The notes beneath the pieces are model-generated. The model searched no databases, was not told where the DNA came from, and saw only the letters and a program-made list of their open reading frames with translations. Below, one piece after another: positions 47,239 through 56,601 of a stretch of 64,000 nucleotides of DNA. Source of the DNA: Thalassolituus maritimus (lineage in GTDB: Bacteria; Pseudomonadota; Gammaproteobacteria; Pseudomonadales; Oceanobacteraceae); contig NZ_FTOH01000005.1 of NCBI RefSeq assembly GCF_900156675.1, positions 62,001 through 126,000 on the forward strand. The letters run 5' to 3'. The position numbers were made by a program, and so were the translations under genes. Each line of letters begins with the position of its first letter. The first letter of the stretch is position 1.

Positions 47239-47832
47239 CTAGAGCTTGCCGCTAAGAAGCACCTGCAATAAGCCAGGACGGGAAAGATCAGAATACAGTG
47301 ACGCCAATTCTTCCGGGCTTTCGTTAAAGTCTTCACGAATCCAGCGAACAATGACCGCAAATGACGCGCCAGCCAGATAATCAATCACATAGTGAATGCG
47401 ACTGTTGCTGGCAATGTTGAGCTTGTGGGCTTCGATGTAGCGCTCAATCGTGCGCCCGACATAGGTCTTAAACTCATTTAACAGGATCGCTTCAACATCT
47501 TCGGCCACCAGCAACTTAGCCACGTCAGAATGCAACTGCCATTGACGGAACATCAGTACCGCAATCTCAGGATCGACGTTAGGTGACCGGGTGAGAATTG
47601 GGTCAATCTGCTCGGCAAACTCCAGGAACATCTGCTCGATGTAATAACGCAGCAGATCATCCTTCGACCGGAAGTGCAGATAGAATGTCGGACGGGCCAC
47701 GCCTGAGTGCTCACAAATGTTCGCTACCGATAGCTTTGAGTATGGTTTCTCTGCCATCAGTTTGAGTAGTGTATTAACCAACAGGCGGCGAGATCGTTCT
47801 ACCCGTTTATCCAGTTCCTTCGCAGCGGCCAC
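47239..47832 (-). CDS. TetR-family transcriptional regulator
   Basis: This 197-residue repressor has an N-terminal helix-turn-helix (about 10-60: LSVANICEHSGVARPTFYLHFRSKDDLL). A helical ligand-binding domain follows. The start is a GTG at 47832 with AGGGGG just upstream. The longer frame from ATG 47937 would add about 35 non-family residues, including cysteines, across the neighbouring terminator. It is located downstream of two acyl-CoA dehydrogenases. Ligand unknown, though an acyl-CoA is a reasonable guess. Confidence 0.82.
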   Translation of the reverse strand: MAAAKELDKRVERSRRLLVNTLLKLMAEKPYSKLSVANICEHSGVARPTFYLHFRSKDDLLRYYIEQMFLEFAEQIDPILTRSPNVDPEIAVLMFRQWQLHSDVAKLLVAEDVEAILLNEFKTYVGRTIERYIEAHKLNIASNSRIHYVIDYLAGASFAVIVRWIREDFNESPEELASLYSDLSRPGLLQVLLSGKL

Positions 47833-47935
47833 AGCGCCCCCTACAGATTGATGAGTTTTTCTTATAAATATACAGATTGGCACAAGTGTACATGAACTTA
47901 TCACCAGGAAGAAGATGGCCTGACACTTCGGGCAC

Positions 47936-47959
47936 AAAAAAACCGCCCGGAGGCGGTTT
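47936..47959 (-). terminator. Terminator after acyl-CoA dehydrogenase 1
   Basis: On the minus strand AACCGCC-TCCG-GGCGGTT is followed by a run of T residues, about 30 bases past the stop at 47988. Confidence 0.88.
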
Positions 47960-47987
47960 CTTTACGCTCATACTGACAATGTCAGTA

Positions 47988-49778
47988 TCAGGCAGTCTCG
48001 AACATCTCGTCGTCCAGACCGTACAGTGACTCAGAGCCACCCTTAACGGTTGCTGACAAACCTATGTATCGAGGCAGCAGACGCTTAACGTAGAAACGTG
48101 CAGTCTCCACTTTCGCCTTGTAGAAGCTGTCATCCTGCTTAGGCAGAGCAACAACCGCCATCTTCGCCCACATATAAGCGTACGCCGCGTAGCCAAATAC
48201 GTGCAGGTACTCAACAGACGCCGCACCGATCTCGTTCGGGTTGCTCTGAGCCTGATCGATAACCCACTGAGTCAGATCAGACAGATTCTCCATCGCTGCC
48301 TTCAGAGGCTCGATGAACTCAGCCGCAGCTTCGTTACCCGCCTGTGACGCGACAAAGTCGTTAACGTCCTGCTCAAATACTTTGTACAGAGAGCCGTTGG
48401 TACCAACAATCTTACGGCCCATCAGGTCGAGCGCCTGAATCCCGTTTGTGCCTTCGTAGATCTGAGTGATGCGCAGGTCACGAACATGCTGTTCCTGGCC
48501 CCACTCACGGATGAAGCCGTGACCACCGAAGATCTGCTGACCTGCGATCGCGCTTTCCAGAGCTACGTCAGTCATGAATGCTTTCGCAACCGGCGTCAGC
48601 AGAGCAACCATCTGCTCAGCGTGCTTCGCCTGATCTGCGTTGTCGCTGTACTTAGAAGTATCCAGCCACGCACCTACGTAGGTAGAGAACGCACGACCAG
48701 CTTCGTTGAACGCACGCATAGTCATCAGCATACGACGTACATCAGGGTGTACGATGATTGGGTCAGCTGCTTTGTCTTTCGCGACTGCACCAGTTGGCGC
48801 ACGGCTCTGGATACGGTCACGAGCATAAGCAACAGCGTTCTGGTAAGAGTTCTCGGCAACGCCCAGCCCCTGGATACCCACACCCAGACGCTCATAGTTC
48901 ATCATGGTGAACATGCACGCCAGACCTTTGTTTTCTTCGCCTACGAGCCAGCCTTTTGCACCGTCGTAGTTCATTACACAGGTCGCCGAACCTTTGATAC
49001 CCATCTTGTGCTCGATCGAACCACAAGAAGCTGCATTGCGCTCACCCAGAGAACCGTCTTCGTTCACCAGGAATTTAGGTACCAGGAACAGAGAAATACC
49101 CTTAGGGCCAGCTGGTGCATCCGGCAGTTTCGCCAGTACCAAGTGGATAATGTTCTCTGCCATGTCATGCTCGCCCCAAGTGATAAAGATCTTGGTGCCA
49201 GTAATATCGTAAGAACCGTCAGCGTTTGGCTCAGCTTTGGTACGGATGATACCCAGGTCAGTACCCGCGTGAGGTTCGGTCAGGTCCATCGCGCCAGACC
49301 ATACGCCCGAGTACATGTTCGGCAGGTACTTTTCTTTCAGTTCCTGTGAACCGTGAGCATTCAGAGACAGACACGCACCAGCGGTCAGCATTGGCGCCAG
49401 ACCGAACGCCATGTTCGAGCCCTGAACCATCTCTTCAACTTGGGCAACCAGAGTCTTAGGCATGCCCATACCGCCAAAGTCAGGGTTACCACCCAGACCG
49501 TTCAGTCCCGCTTCAACGTAAGTCTGGTAGGCGTCTTTGAAGCCTGGAGCGGCAGTCACTTCACCGTTTTCCCAGGTAGATGAGTTCTCATCACCGTCAC
49601 GGTTGATCGGTGCCAGAACCTGGCTTGCGATTTTCCCACACTCTTCCAGGATGGCTTCCGCGGTTTCCATGTCCACAGCACCCTGCAGACCAGCAAGGGA
49701 TTCCCACATTGAACCCGCATCAAAAACTTCATTCAGAACAAAGCGCATATCGCGTAACGGAGCTTTATATTCTGGCAT
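47988..49778 (-). CDS. Acyl-CoA dehydrogenase (large, C-terminally extended)
   Basis: This 596-residue flavoenzyme is longer than the usual 380-residue family members because of a C-terminal extension. It opens MPEYKAPLRDMRFVLNEVFD. The dehydrogenase core has GAMDLTEPHAGTDLG, GTKIFITWGEHDMAENI, MNYERLGVGIQGLG and IFGGHGFIREWGQEQHVRDLRI followed by IYEGTNGIQALDLMGRK. It oxidises acyl-CoA to trans-2-enoyl-CoA in beta-oxidation; chain length is unclear. It is a close paralog of the upstream gene. Confidence 0.93.
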   Translation of the reverse strand: MPEYKAPLRDMRFVLNEVFDAGSMWESLAGLQGAVDMETAEAILEECGKIASQVLAPINRDGDENSSTWENGEVTAAPGFKDAYQTYVEAGLNGLGGNPDFGGMGMPKTLVAQVEEMVQGSNMAFGLAPMLTAGACLSLNAHGSQELKEKYLPNMYSGVWSGAMDLTEPHAGTDLGIIRTKAEPNADGSYDITGTKIFITWGEHDMAENIIHLVLAKLPDAPAGPKGISLFLVPKFLVNEDGSLGERNAASCGSIEHKMGIKGSATCVMNYDGAKGWLVGEENKGLACMFTMMNYERLGVGIQGLGVAENSYQNAVAYARDRIQSRAPTGAVAKDKAADPIIVHPDVRRMLMTMRAFNEAGRAFSTYVGAWLDTSKYSDNADQAKHAEQMVALLTPVAKAFMTDVALESAIAGQQIFGGHGFIREWGQEQHVRDLRITQIYEGTNGIQALDLMGRKIVGTNGSLYKVFEQDVNDFVASQAGNEAAAEFIEPLKAAMENLSDLTQWVIDQAQSNPNEIGAASVEYLHVFGYAAYAYMWAKMAVVALPKQDDSFYKAKVETARFYVKRLLPRYIGLSATVKGGSESLYGLDDEMFETA

Positions 49779-49860
49779 GACTCACCTCATTTATATTGGT
49801 ACAGAACGCACATCCGGAACGTTCAGAAATTCAATCAAAATAGCTTTGTATATAACGCAG

Positions 49861-49886
49861 AAAAACCGCGCCGTGGCGCGGTTTTT
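49861..49886 (-). terminator. Terminator between the two acyl-CoA dehydrogenase genes
   Basis: AAAAACCGCGCC-GT-GGCGCGGTTTTT is a perfect 12-bp stem. It ends the upstream paralog's transcript before the next start, so the tandem genes are not simply one operon. Confidence 0.88.
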
Positions 49887-49900
49887 CTTAGTCAGACACA

Positions 49901-51706
49901 TCAGAACGCGAAGTGTTCAGCGTCCAGATCCATCATGCTGTCAGCGCCGGCAACCATGGCTGCAGCGTGACCTTTAGCGCGTGGCAGTACGCGTGCGAAG
50001 TAGAACTTAGCGGTCTGAATTTTCGCTTTATAGAAGTCTTCTTCACTGGTGCCTGCTGCGATTGCATCCTGAGCAACCTTAGCCATACGAGCCCACAGGA
50101 ATGCCAGAGTCGCGTAGCCAGAGTACATCAGGTAATCAACCGATGCAGCACCCACTTCTTCGCGGTTCTTCATAGCAGTCATACCGATCTTCATGGTCAG
50201 GTCGCCCCACTCTTTGTTCACTTCAGCCAGAGGCGCTGCGAACTGAGCCATCTGTTCGTCACCTTCAACAGACTGACAGAACTTGTGAACGATCTTAGTG
50301 AAGTTACGCAGAGACGCACCCTGAGTCATCAGTACTTTACGGCCCAGCAGGTCGAGCGCCTGGATGCCAGTAGTACCTTCATAGATACAAGCGATCTTAG
50401 TATCACGTACCAGCTGTTCCATACCCCACTCAGCGATGAAGCCGTGACCACCGAATACCTGAACACCCAGGTTAGTCGCTTCGTAGCCAGCTTCAGTCAG
50501 GAAAGCTTTCGCAATTGGAGTCAGGAAGCCCAGCAGTTCGTCTGCAGCTTTACGCTCTTCTTCGCTTTCCGCTTTCTTAACGATGTCGTTCTGCTGTGCC
50601 GCCAGATAAACCAGCGCACGACCACCTTCTGCGAAACACTTCTGAGTCAGCAGCATGCGACGTACGTCTGGGTGAACGATGATTGGGTCAGCTGCTTTCT
50701 CAGGCGCTTTAGCACCAGTCAGAGAGCGCATAGCCAGACGATCTTTCGCGTACGCCAGTGCACCCTGGAAAGACGCTTCAGCCGCAGATGCACCCTGCAG
50801 AGCAGTACCGATACGGGCAGTGTTCATGAAGGTGAACATGCAGTTCAGACCTTTGTTTTCAGGTCCGATCAGCCAGCCTTTAGCACCGTCGAAGTTCATC
50901 ACACAGGTCGCGTTGCCGTGGATACCCATTTTGTGTTCGATAGAACCACATACAACACCGTTGCGCTCGCCCGGAGTGCCATCTTCGTTTGGCAGGAACT
51001 TAGGAACGATGAACAGAGAGATACCCTTGGTACCTTCTGGAGCGCCTGGGAGACGAGCCAGTACAATGTGTACGATGTTCTCTGCCATGTCGTGTTCGCC
51101 AGCAGAGATAAAGATTTTAGAACCAGTGATGGCGTAAGAACCGTCAGCGTTTGCTTCCGCTTTGGTCTTCAGGATACCGAGGTCAGAACCACAGTGTGAT
51201 TCGGTCAGACACATGGTACCAGTCCACTCACCTGAAACCAGCTTGCTCAGGTAGGTGTGTTTCTGTTCTGGCGTACCGTGCAGGTCCAGAGTGTTCATCG
51301 CACCGTGAGACAGACCCGGGTACATGCCCCATGACCAGTTAGATGAACCCACCATCTCAGAGATAACAGTACCCAGAGATTCTGGCAGGCCCTGACCGCC
51401 ATGGTCTTCTTCGTGCGCCAGTGAAGGCCAGCCGCCTTCAACGTACTTGGCGTAAGCTTCTTTAAAGCCAGTTGGCGTGGTTACAGAGCCGTCATCGTGG
51501 CGGGTACAACCTTCGATGTCACCAGTACGATTCAGAGGAGCCAGCTCCTGCTCACAGAATTTTGCACCTTCAGTCAGAATGGCGTCGATCATGTCAGGCG
51601 TTGCAACCTCAGCATAAGCTGGGATGTTTGCGTAATGACCTGGCATATCCAGCAGTTCGTTCATTACAAACTGAATGTCACGGAGGGGAGCTTTATACTC
51701 TGGCAT
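49901..51706 (-). CDS. Acyl-CoA dehydrogenase (paralog of the next gene)
   Basis: This 601-residue enzyme of the same extended type begins MPEYKAPLRDIQFVMNELLD. It has GTMCLTESHCGSDLG, GSKIFISAGEHDMAENIVH, FGGHGFIAEWGMEQLVRDTKI and IYEGTTGIQALDLLGRK. The two proteins share most motifs with small substitutions, indicating local duplication and possible division of substrate chain length. A PsrA-type operator lies about 110 bases upstream of the start. Confidence 0.93.
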   Translation of the reverse strand: MPEYKAPLRDIQFVMNELLDMPGHYANIPAYAEVATPDMIDAILTEGAKFCEQELAPLNRTGDIEGCTRHDDGSVTTPTGFKEAYAKYVEGGWPSLAHEEDHGGQGLPESLGTVISEMVGSSNWSWGMYPGLSHGAMNTLDLHGTPEQKHTYLSKLVSGEWTGTMCLTESHCGSDLGILKTKAEANADGSYAITGSKIFISAGEHDMAENIVHIVLARLPGAPEGTKGISLFIVPKFLPNEDGTPGERNGVVCGSIEHKMGIHGNATCVMNFDGAKGWLIGPENKGLNCMFTFMNTARIGTALQGASAAEASFQGALAYAKDRLAMRSLTGAKAPEKAADPIIVHPDVRRMLLTQKCFAEGGRALVYLAAQQNDIVKKAESEEERKAADELLGFLTPIAKAFLTEAGYEATNLGVQVFGGHGFIAEWGMEQLVRDTKIACIYEGTTGIQALDLLGRKVLMTQGASLRNFTKIVHKFCQSVEGDEQMAQFAAPLAEVNKEWGDLTMKIGMTAMKNREEVGAASVDYLMYSGYATLAFLWARMAKVAQDAIAAGTSEEDFYKAKIQTAKFYFARVLPRAKGHAAAMVAGADSMMDLDAEHFAF

Positions 51707-51816
51707 AGGGATGACCTCGTTGCCGTTATTTGTTAGCGCAGCTAGGCTGCCTGATTATTTTCCCGCAGACCAAAAGCCTGGCAGGACGCAATTTCGATCA
51801 GGATATACAATCCAGA

Positions 51817-51834
51817 TTCAAACAAGTGTTTGAA
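51817..51834. promoter_or_regulatory. PsrA-type operator
   Basis: TTCAAAC-AAGT-GTTTGAA is a perfect 7-bp inverted repeat matching the fatty-acid regulator PsrA motif CAAAC-N2-4-GTTTG. It is upstream of the acyl-CoA dehydrogenase gene at 49901, a natural PsrA target. No psrA gene is visible in the window. Confidence 0.7.
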
Positions 51835-51936
51835 ACATACGTTCGCACAATGGAATTGTCAAGCCTGAGAGGAACGCAACATCGGGGATTGATCGCATAG
51901 AAATTGAAAAGAAAGGGTTATGACCGATTAAGCCAA

Positions 51937-52722
51937 TCAGGCTTCTTCGTCGAAGAGAGTCCCGGAGGTTGGAAGGCTCGGAGAGCTTATGCGCAGCAAT
52001 GTTTCGTTGATCTGACGAAGTCTGGCGTTGTATTCAGCGAAGCGCTCAGCGACGGAGACGAAACCCTCGTCTTCGTCTTCATCGGAGCCTGACTGAGCCT
52101 GTCGCGCCGCTTCGATCTCTGCACGCATGTCATCGCGCTTCTGATCTCTCGATTCTGCTTCTGCGCTCAGGTCTTCGCGTTGCTGCTGAGCAATATCGGC
52201 CTGAGCTTCGGCCATTTTCTGTGCCGCCATGGCAGCGACCTGACGGTCCTGAGCAGATGGTTCCGCAGGTGCCAGCGCTGCCCGCCGGACACGCGCCATC
52301 TTCTCGTAAGTCGCGGAGGGATCTCCCGGCACGTCCGAGACATCAATACTGACTTCCCCCGATACCGCATACCGCTGACCATCAGGGCCTTTGGTAAAAC
52401 TGTACGTCGGTGCACTCGCCAGCTGCCCACCAATTGCCTGATGGGCTCTTTCATGGTTCCGAACTTCAATATCCCGGCTCTGTAGTTGCCGTACGAGGTC
52501 AGCATCCTCCTGCTGCTTACGCATGTCAGCGTCAGGCTGGCGAACGGATGAAGAGGCGCCATCAACGGTCTTCCCCGCTTCGGGAGCGGCATTTACCGGG
52601 GAGTCGGCACCGACGTCTGTCGTTGCATCAGTGCCTATGTTGGTATTTGGGGGGCTTCTCTCAGCCCGCGAAGAATAAGCGGGCTCAGGAGCGGTGAAGA
52701 GTACACCTGACGCTATCTGCAT
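51937..52722 (-). CDS. SprA-related putative metalloprotease-domain protein
   Basis: This 261-residue protein is disordered at the N-terminus (Asp/Ser/Ala-rich). The middle holds SRDIEVRNHERAHQAIGG, whose HERAH fits HExxH, and YSFTKGPDGQRYAVSGEVSIDV, the hallmark of the SprA-related/CJM1_0395 family. A long charged helix follows. The HExxH suggests zinc protease activity, but this has not been shown for the family to my knowledge. It lies beside a small gene of similar composition. Confidence 0.75.
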   Translation of the reverse strand: MQIASGVLFTAPEPAYSSRAERSPPNTNIGTDATTDVGADSPVNAAPEAGKTVDGASSSVRQPDADMRKQQEDADLVRQLQSRDIEVRNHERAHQAIGGQLASAPTYSFTKGPDGQRYAVSGEVSIDVSDVPGDPSATYEKMARVRRAALAPAEPSAQDRQVAAMAAQKMAEAQADIAQQQREDLSAEAESRDQKRDDMRAEIEAARQAQSGSDEDEDEGFVSVAERFAEYNARLRQINETLLRISSPSLPTSGTLFDEEA

Positions 52723-52739
52723 ATAACGCCCTCAGGGGA

Positions 52740-52991
52740 TTACGCCTGCGTATCGATCAGAGAACCCAGCTGACGGTCGGCTGCCTGCAGTACTTTCGCG
52801 TTCGCGTCAGTAGCCTGCTGACCCTGCTTCATGTCTGTCATCGCAGACGCAAGATCTCCGGTCCCCTCAACGGGACGCTCGGTTGTAGTTTCAACGACGG
52901 TCTGAGCAGCCTTAGCAACCTGATCGGTTCCCTGACTGACACCATATGCTGCGGTGGCGAACGTCGAACCTGCTGTTGATCCTATATTCAT
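52740..52991 (-). CDS. Small Ala/Thr-rich hypothetical protein
   Basis: This is an 83-residue soluble protein from the ATG with GAGG upstream; the longer frame adds unlikely residues. It is rich in Ala, Thr, Gln and Asp, mostly helical, with no Trp or Cys. It precedes the SprA-like gene by 17 bases on the same strand, so the two probably work together. Family not recognised. Confidence 0.6.
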   Translation of the reverse strand: MNIGSTAGSTFATAAYGVSQGTDQVAKAAQTVVETTTERPVEGTGDLASAMTDMKQGQQATDANAKVLQAADRQLGSLIDTQA

Positions 52992-53046
52992 AACGACCTC
53001 TGCTGAACAAATGTTCCTGATCATTATTTAATCAAAGCAGAAACAA

Positions 53047-53074
53047 AAACGCCATCCCGGATAGGATGGCGTTT
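53047..53074 (-). terminator. Terminator after bioB
   Basis: On the minus strand AAACGCCATCC, a short loop and GGATGGCGTTT followed by more T residues lie about 20 bases after the bioB stop. Confidence 0.88.
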
Positions 53075-53094
53075 AGACTGATTTTTTATATAAA

Positions 53095-54147
53095 TCAGTG
53101 AGTTTGTGCTGACTGCTGAGAAGCGTCATAAAAAAGATCGGCATTCTGCTCAGGTTGCGCCAATATCTCGTCAAGTTCCTGCGGGGCCTTGGTAACCCGA
53201 TGCTCTGAGTTGATTCCCAGTTTACGGAACAGGTCCTGGTCCTTGTTAGCAGCCGGGTTAGGAGTCGTCAGTAAGCACTCACCATAGAAAATGGAGTTAG
53301 CCCCGGCAAAGAAGCACATTGCCTGCATTTCTTCCGACATTTCCTCTCGCCCAGCACTCAGACGAACATGAGACGCTGGCATCATAATGCGGGCCGCAGC
53401 GATGGTGCGGATGAAATCCAGAGGATCAAGGTCGCCCTGAGTCTCAAGCGGCGTGCCTGCCACTTTCACCAACTGGTTAATCGGTACTGAATCAGGATGT
53501 ACCGGGAGATTAGCCAACTGAGCCAGTAGACCCGCACGGTCTTTATGGGACTCGCCCATACCCAGAATGCCACCGGAGCATACTTTCATGCCGGCGTTAC
53601 GCACATTGGCCAGAGTATTCAGGCGATCTGAGTACGTGCGCGTAGTGATAATTTCACCATAAAACTCTGGCGACGTATCAAGATTGTGGTTGTAGTAATC
53701 GAGGCCCGCTTCGGCGAGGGCATCCGCCTTCTTATCATCCAGCATGCCGAGCGTCATGCAGGTTTCGAGGCCCAACTCTTTTACACCCTTAACCATAGCG
53801 AGTACGTAAGGCATATCTTTGTCGCGCGGCGAGCGCCACGCCGCGCCCATACAAAAACGATCCGAACCCGCGGCCTTAGCCGCCTTGGCCTTCTCGATAA
53901 CCGCCTCAACTTCCATCAGGCGTTCACGCTCCAGGCCGGTGTCGTAGCGGGCACTCTGAGGGCAGTACGCACAATCTTCCGGGCATGCACCCGTCTTAAT
54001 AGACAGTAAGGTACTTACCTGTACGGCGTTCGGGTCATGATACTCACGATGCACGGTCTGAGCCTGAAAAAGCAGATCGTTAAACGGCGTATTCAGTAGC
54101 TGCTCGACTTCTTCAACAGTCCAGTCGTGGCGAACAGTGCTCATCAT
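53095..54147 (-). CDS. bioB: Biotin synthase BioB
   Basis: This 350-residue radical-SAM enzyme inserts sulfur into dethiobiotin. The 4Fe-4S motif is in [14 protein letters not shown] (C-x3-C-x2-C). [28 protein letters not shown] and the C-terminal [21 protein letters not shown] are typical. Two adjacent ATG codons make the start ambiguous by one residue. No bioFHCD genes follow. It is divergent from comF. Confidence 0.96.
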   Translation of the reverse strand: MMSTVRHDWTVEEVEQLLNTPFNDLLFQAQTVHREYHDPNAVQVSTLLSIKTGACPEDCAYCPQSARYDTGLERERLMEVEAVIEKAKAAKAAGSDRFCMGAAWRSPRDKDMPYVLAMVKGVKELGLETCMTLGMLDDKKADALAEAGLDYYNHNLDTSPEFYGEIITTRTYSDRLNTLANVRNAGMKVCSGGILGMGESHKDRAGLLAQLANLPVHPDSVPINQLVKVAGTPLETQGDLDPLDFIRTIAAARIMMPASHVRLSAGREEMSEEMQAMCFFAGANSIFYGECLLTTPNPAANKDQDLFRKLGINSEHRVTKAPQELDEILAQPEQNADLFYDASQQSAQTH

Positions 54148-54186
54148 GGTACCCTCAGTTTGGTGTCAGTATCACGGATGATAAAG

Positions 54187-54918
54187 ATGAGGCATAACTG
54201 GTCAACCCTGATGAAAATCCGGGGTAACCTCAGTACGTTTTTTAATCAACTCTTCGAGTGTGAGCTCTGCCTCGAACCCGATGGCAGCAGCACCGGAATC
54301 TGCGAGGAATGCCTGAACCGCTTACCCTACATGGGGCTCGCCTGCCCGCAGTGCAGCGAAAGTGTTTCGACGGAGGGGTTGTGCGGTCGCTGCCAGCGAA
54401 CGCCACCAGCTTACGACTACAGCTATTGCTCACTCAGTTATGAGCACCCGCTTCCTCACTGGCTGCATCGCTGTAAGGACAAACGCGATACCCGGCAAAT
54501 CAGCCGGATACAGACGCTCATGCTGATGGCACGCCCTGCCTTTGATGACCAGCCTGAAAACCACCCAGATATCGTCACCTGCATCCCCACCAGCCACCGG
54601 CGGCGATTCTGGCGCGGTTTTAATCTGAGTGAGGAATTGGCCCGGGCAGTCGCGGATGACCTGGGCCTTGCATTCCACCCTCTTCTGAAGAAAACCAAAC
54701 ATCAGGAGCAACGTGGACGTTCCGCCAGAGAGCGAGCCAGCAGTCAGACCGATATGAGCATCGAGACCAACCTCGACCTGACCGGTAAACACATCCTGAT
54801 CGTTGATGATGTTATGACCACCGGCAGCACGCTTCACACCGCAGCAGCACTTCTGAAAGAATCCAGTGCGCAGAAGGTCGGCGCATGGTGTTTTGCCAGA
54901 ACGCCGAAAACCCGATAA
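54187..54918 (+). CDS. comF: ComF-family phosphoribosyltransferase-like protein
   Basis: This is a 243-residue protein. The N-terminal zinc region has CELCLEP, CEECL, CPQC and CGRC pairs. The C-terminal PRTase domain has ILIVDDVMTTGSTLHTAAALL, the PRPP-loop signature. ComF acts in DNA uptake in competent bacteria, in line with the pilus genes nearby, and comF beside bioB is common. The ATG at 54187 (GGA eight bases before) is chosen; 54211 is an alternative, and the longest frame would overlap bioB. Confidence 0.88.
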   Translation: MRHNWSTLMKIRGNLSTFFNQLFECELCLEPDGSSTGICEECLNRLPYMGLACPQCSESVSTEGLCGRCQRTPPAYDYSYCSLSYEHPLPHWLHRCKDKRDTRQISRIQTLMLMARPAFDDQPENHPDIVTCIPTSHRRRFWRGFNLSEELARAVADDLGLAFHPLLKKTKHQEQRGRSARERASSQTDMSIETNLDLTGKHILIVDDVMTTGSTLHTAAALLKESSAQKVGAWCFARTPKTR

Positions 54919-54972
54919 ACCCAGTTCACCTTCAGGCATAATGTCCACCACACTCATGTTCCGGATTCAGTT

Positions 54973-55947
54973 ATGCACGCCTACGCCGACTTAAGCCACG
55001 ACCTGGTCATGGACGCCATAGAATCGCTCGGATACCTCTGCGATGCCCGCGTAATGGCATTAAACAGCTATGAAAACCGTGTATTTCAGGTAGGCATTGA
55101 AGATGAACAACCTTTAATCGCCAAGTTCTATCGCCCGGCTCGCTGGACTGATGAGAGCATCCGTGAGGAGCACCAGTTTCTGCTTTCGCTGGCCGCAGAA
55201 GATGTGCCCGTTATTGCTCCGGTAGAGATAAATAACGAAACTTTATTCACCTATGGCGGTTTCCGTTTTGCACTTTTTCCTCGCCGCGGCGGTCACGCTC
55301 CCGAACTGAGTAATGACGACGACCTGGAACTGATTGGACGTTGGCTTGCTCGCCTGCATAACATTGGTGAGACCACACCGTTTATTCACCGGCCGCATAT
55401 CAATGGCAGTGAAGATATTTCCGCAGCAGCAGATGCCGTACTTGCCAGCGGTTTAATGCCTGAGGATTATCATGCGGCGTACACGTCACTTATCAGAGAC
55501 ATCTGCGCACATACAGATCAGATCAATCTGTCGAATCATTCACTGATTCGTCTGCATGGTGACATGCACACAGGTAATCTGATTATCCGGGATGAAGATC
55601 TTTACCTGGTCGACTTCGATGACTGCGCTCAAGGTCCTGCAATGCAGGATATCTGGATGTTACTCAGTGGCAGTCGTGAGGAACATCGCCAACAAATCAT
55701 GGTCATAGCAGAAGGCTACAGCATGTTTCGCAGATTTCCTGCAGAGGAACTCCCTCTGATAGAAACACTGTGTACACGACGAATTGTTCGACATGCCGCC
55801 TGGCTGAGCCAGCGCTGGGACGACCCGGCATTTCCGGTGGCATTCCCTTGGTTTGCATCACACCGCTACTGGTCAGAGCATTTACTGGCACTGCGTGAGC
55901 AACTGTCCGCACTGCAAGAAGAGCCATTGGCATTACCTGTATTTTAA
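54973..55947 (+). CDS. srkA: Stress response kinase SrkA (YihE/RdoA)
   Basis: This 324-residue protein kinase of the aminoglycoside-phosphotransferase fold protects E. coli from stress-induced killing. LIRLHGDMHTGNLIIRD (catalytic loop) and LYLVDFDDCAQGPAMQDIW (metal-binding) are clear. Length matches E. coli (328). It is followed 10 bases later by an outer-membrane protein gene. Confidence 0.93.
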   Translation: MHAYADLSHDLVMDAIESLGYLCDARVMALNSYENRVFQVGIEDEQPLIAKFYRPARWTDESIREEHQFLLSLAAEDVPVIAPVEINNETLFTYGGFRFALFPRRGGHAPELSNDDDLELIGRWLARLHNIGETTPFIHRPHINGSEDISAAADAVLASGLMPEDYHAAYTSLIRDICAHTDQINLSNHSLIRLHGDMHTGNLIIRDEDLYLVDFDDCAQGPAMQDIWMLLSGSREEHRQQIMVIAEGYSMFRRFPAEELPLIETLCTRRIVRHAAWLSQRWDDPAFPVAFPWFASHRYWSEHLLALREQLSALQEEPLALPVF

Positions 55948-55957
55948 AGAGGATGTT

Positions 55958-56461
55958 ATGAAAAAGTACCTGATCGCTACCGCCATTTCTGCCGCAACTA
56001 TTACGACCGTTTCTGCGGAGGAAAATAATCTGCGCAATGCGCTTTATCTCGGCGGTGCCGTTAATCACAACGTCATTGATTCACCTTTCGGCGGTGATGA
56101 ATTAGATGCCAATGGCTACTCGCTGTTTGGTGGGTATAAGTTCGACAATTCGGTTGCCGACCTGATGACAGCAGTTGAGTTCGGATACAGTGACACGGGC
56201 GATTTTTACAACAGCAATGGTAACGGTGACGAGGATATCAATGGTGTCTGGGTCGCTGCGGTTGCAGAAAAGTACCTGCCGGAAATTGACCCACGCTTAA
56301 GCGTTATTGGTCGCGGTGGCCTGGACCTGGGTGACGACGACGGTATCTTTCTCGGCGCGGGTGCCGGATTTAAAGTGAACGAACAGGTCGGCCTTCGTGC
56401 AGAATTTATTAATAAAGATGCGTCATCCGTTTATCAGGTTGGCGCCTTGTTTCATTTCTAA
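55958..56461 (+). CDS. Small outer-membrane beta-barrel protein
   Basis: This 167-residue protein has the signal peptide MKKYLIATAISAATITTVSA. The eight-strand-type barrel ends in VYQVGALFHF with the aromatic C-terminus typical of BAM substrates. The ATG has AGAGG upstream. The ORF extends upstream inside srkA and is shortened here. Related to YfaZ/OmpA-like small porins; function unclear. Confidence 0.7.
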   Translation: MKKYLIATAISAATITTVSAEENNLRNALYLGGAVNHNVIDSPFGGDELDANGYSLFGGYKFDNSVADLMTAVEFGYSDTGDFYNSNGNGDEDINGVWVAAVAEKYLPEIDPRLSVIGRGGLDLGDDDGIFLGAGAGFKVNEQVGLRAEFINKDASSVYQVGALFHF

Positions 56462-56529
56462 ACTCCATAGCTGACTATTGACCTGAACCTGACTAGTGAC
56501 CTGATTAATAATCTGAGTCAGCATAAATA

Positions 56530-56571
56530 AAAATGCCCGGCCTGAAATAAAACTCAGTGCCGGGCATTTTT
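56530..56571. terminator. Bidirectional terminator between convergent genes
   Basis: AAAATGCCCGGC and GCCGGGCATTTTT pair across a 17-base loop, with A and T tracts on both sides. It serves both the small barrel gene and the 2037-residue protein gene. Confidence 0.85.
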
Positions 56572-56601
56572 ATGCATAAAGTGGATTAACTTTAACGCAG
56601 A

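Noticed and set aside
48486-51199. Long plus-strand frames opposite the acyl-CoA dehydrogenase genes
   Set aside because: They occur in the same place in both paralogs because the paralogs are similar; no protein features of their own.
54147-54215. BirA operator between bioB and comF
   Set aside because: No pair of TTGTAAACC-like half-sites at the right spacing was found.
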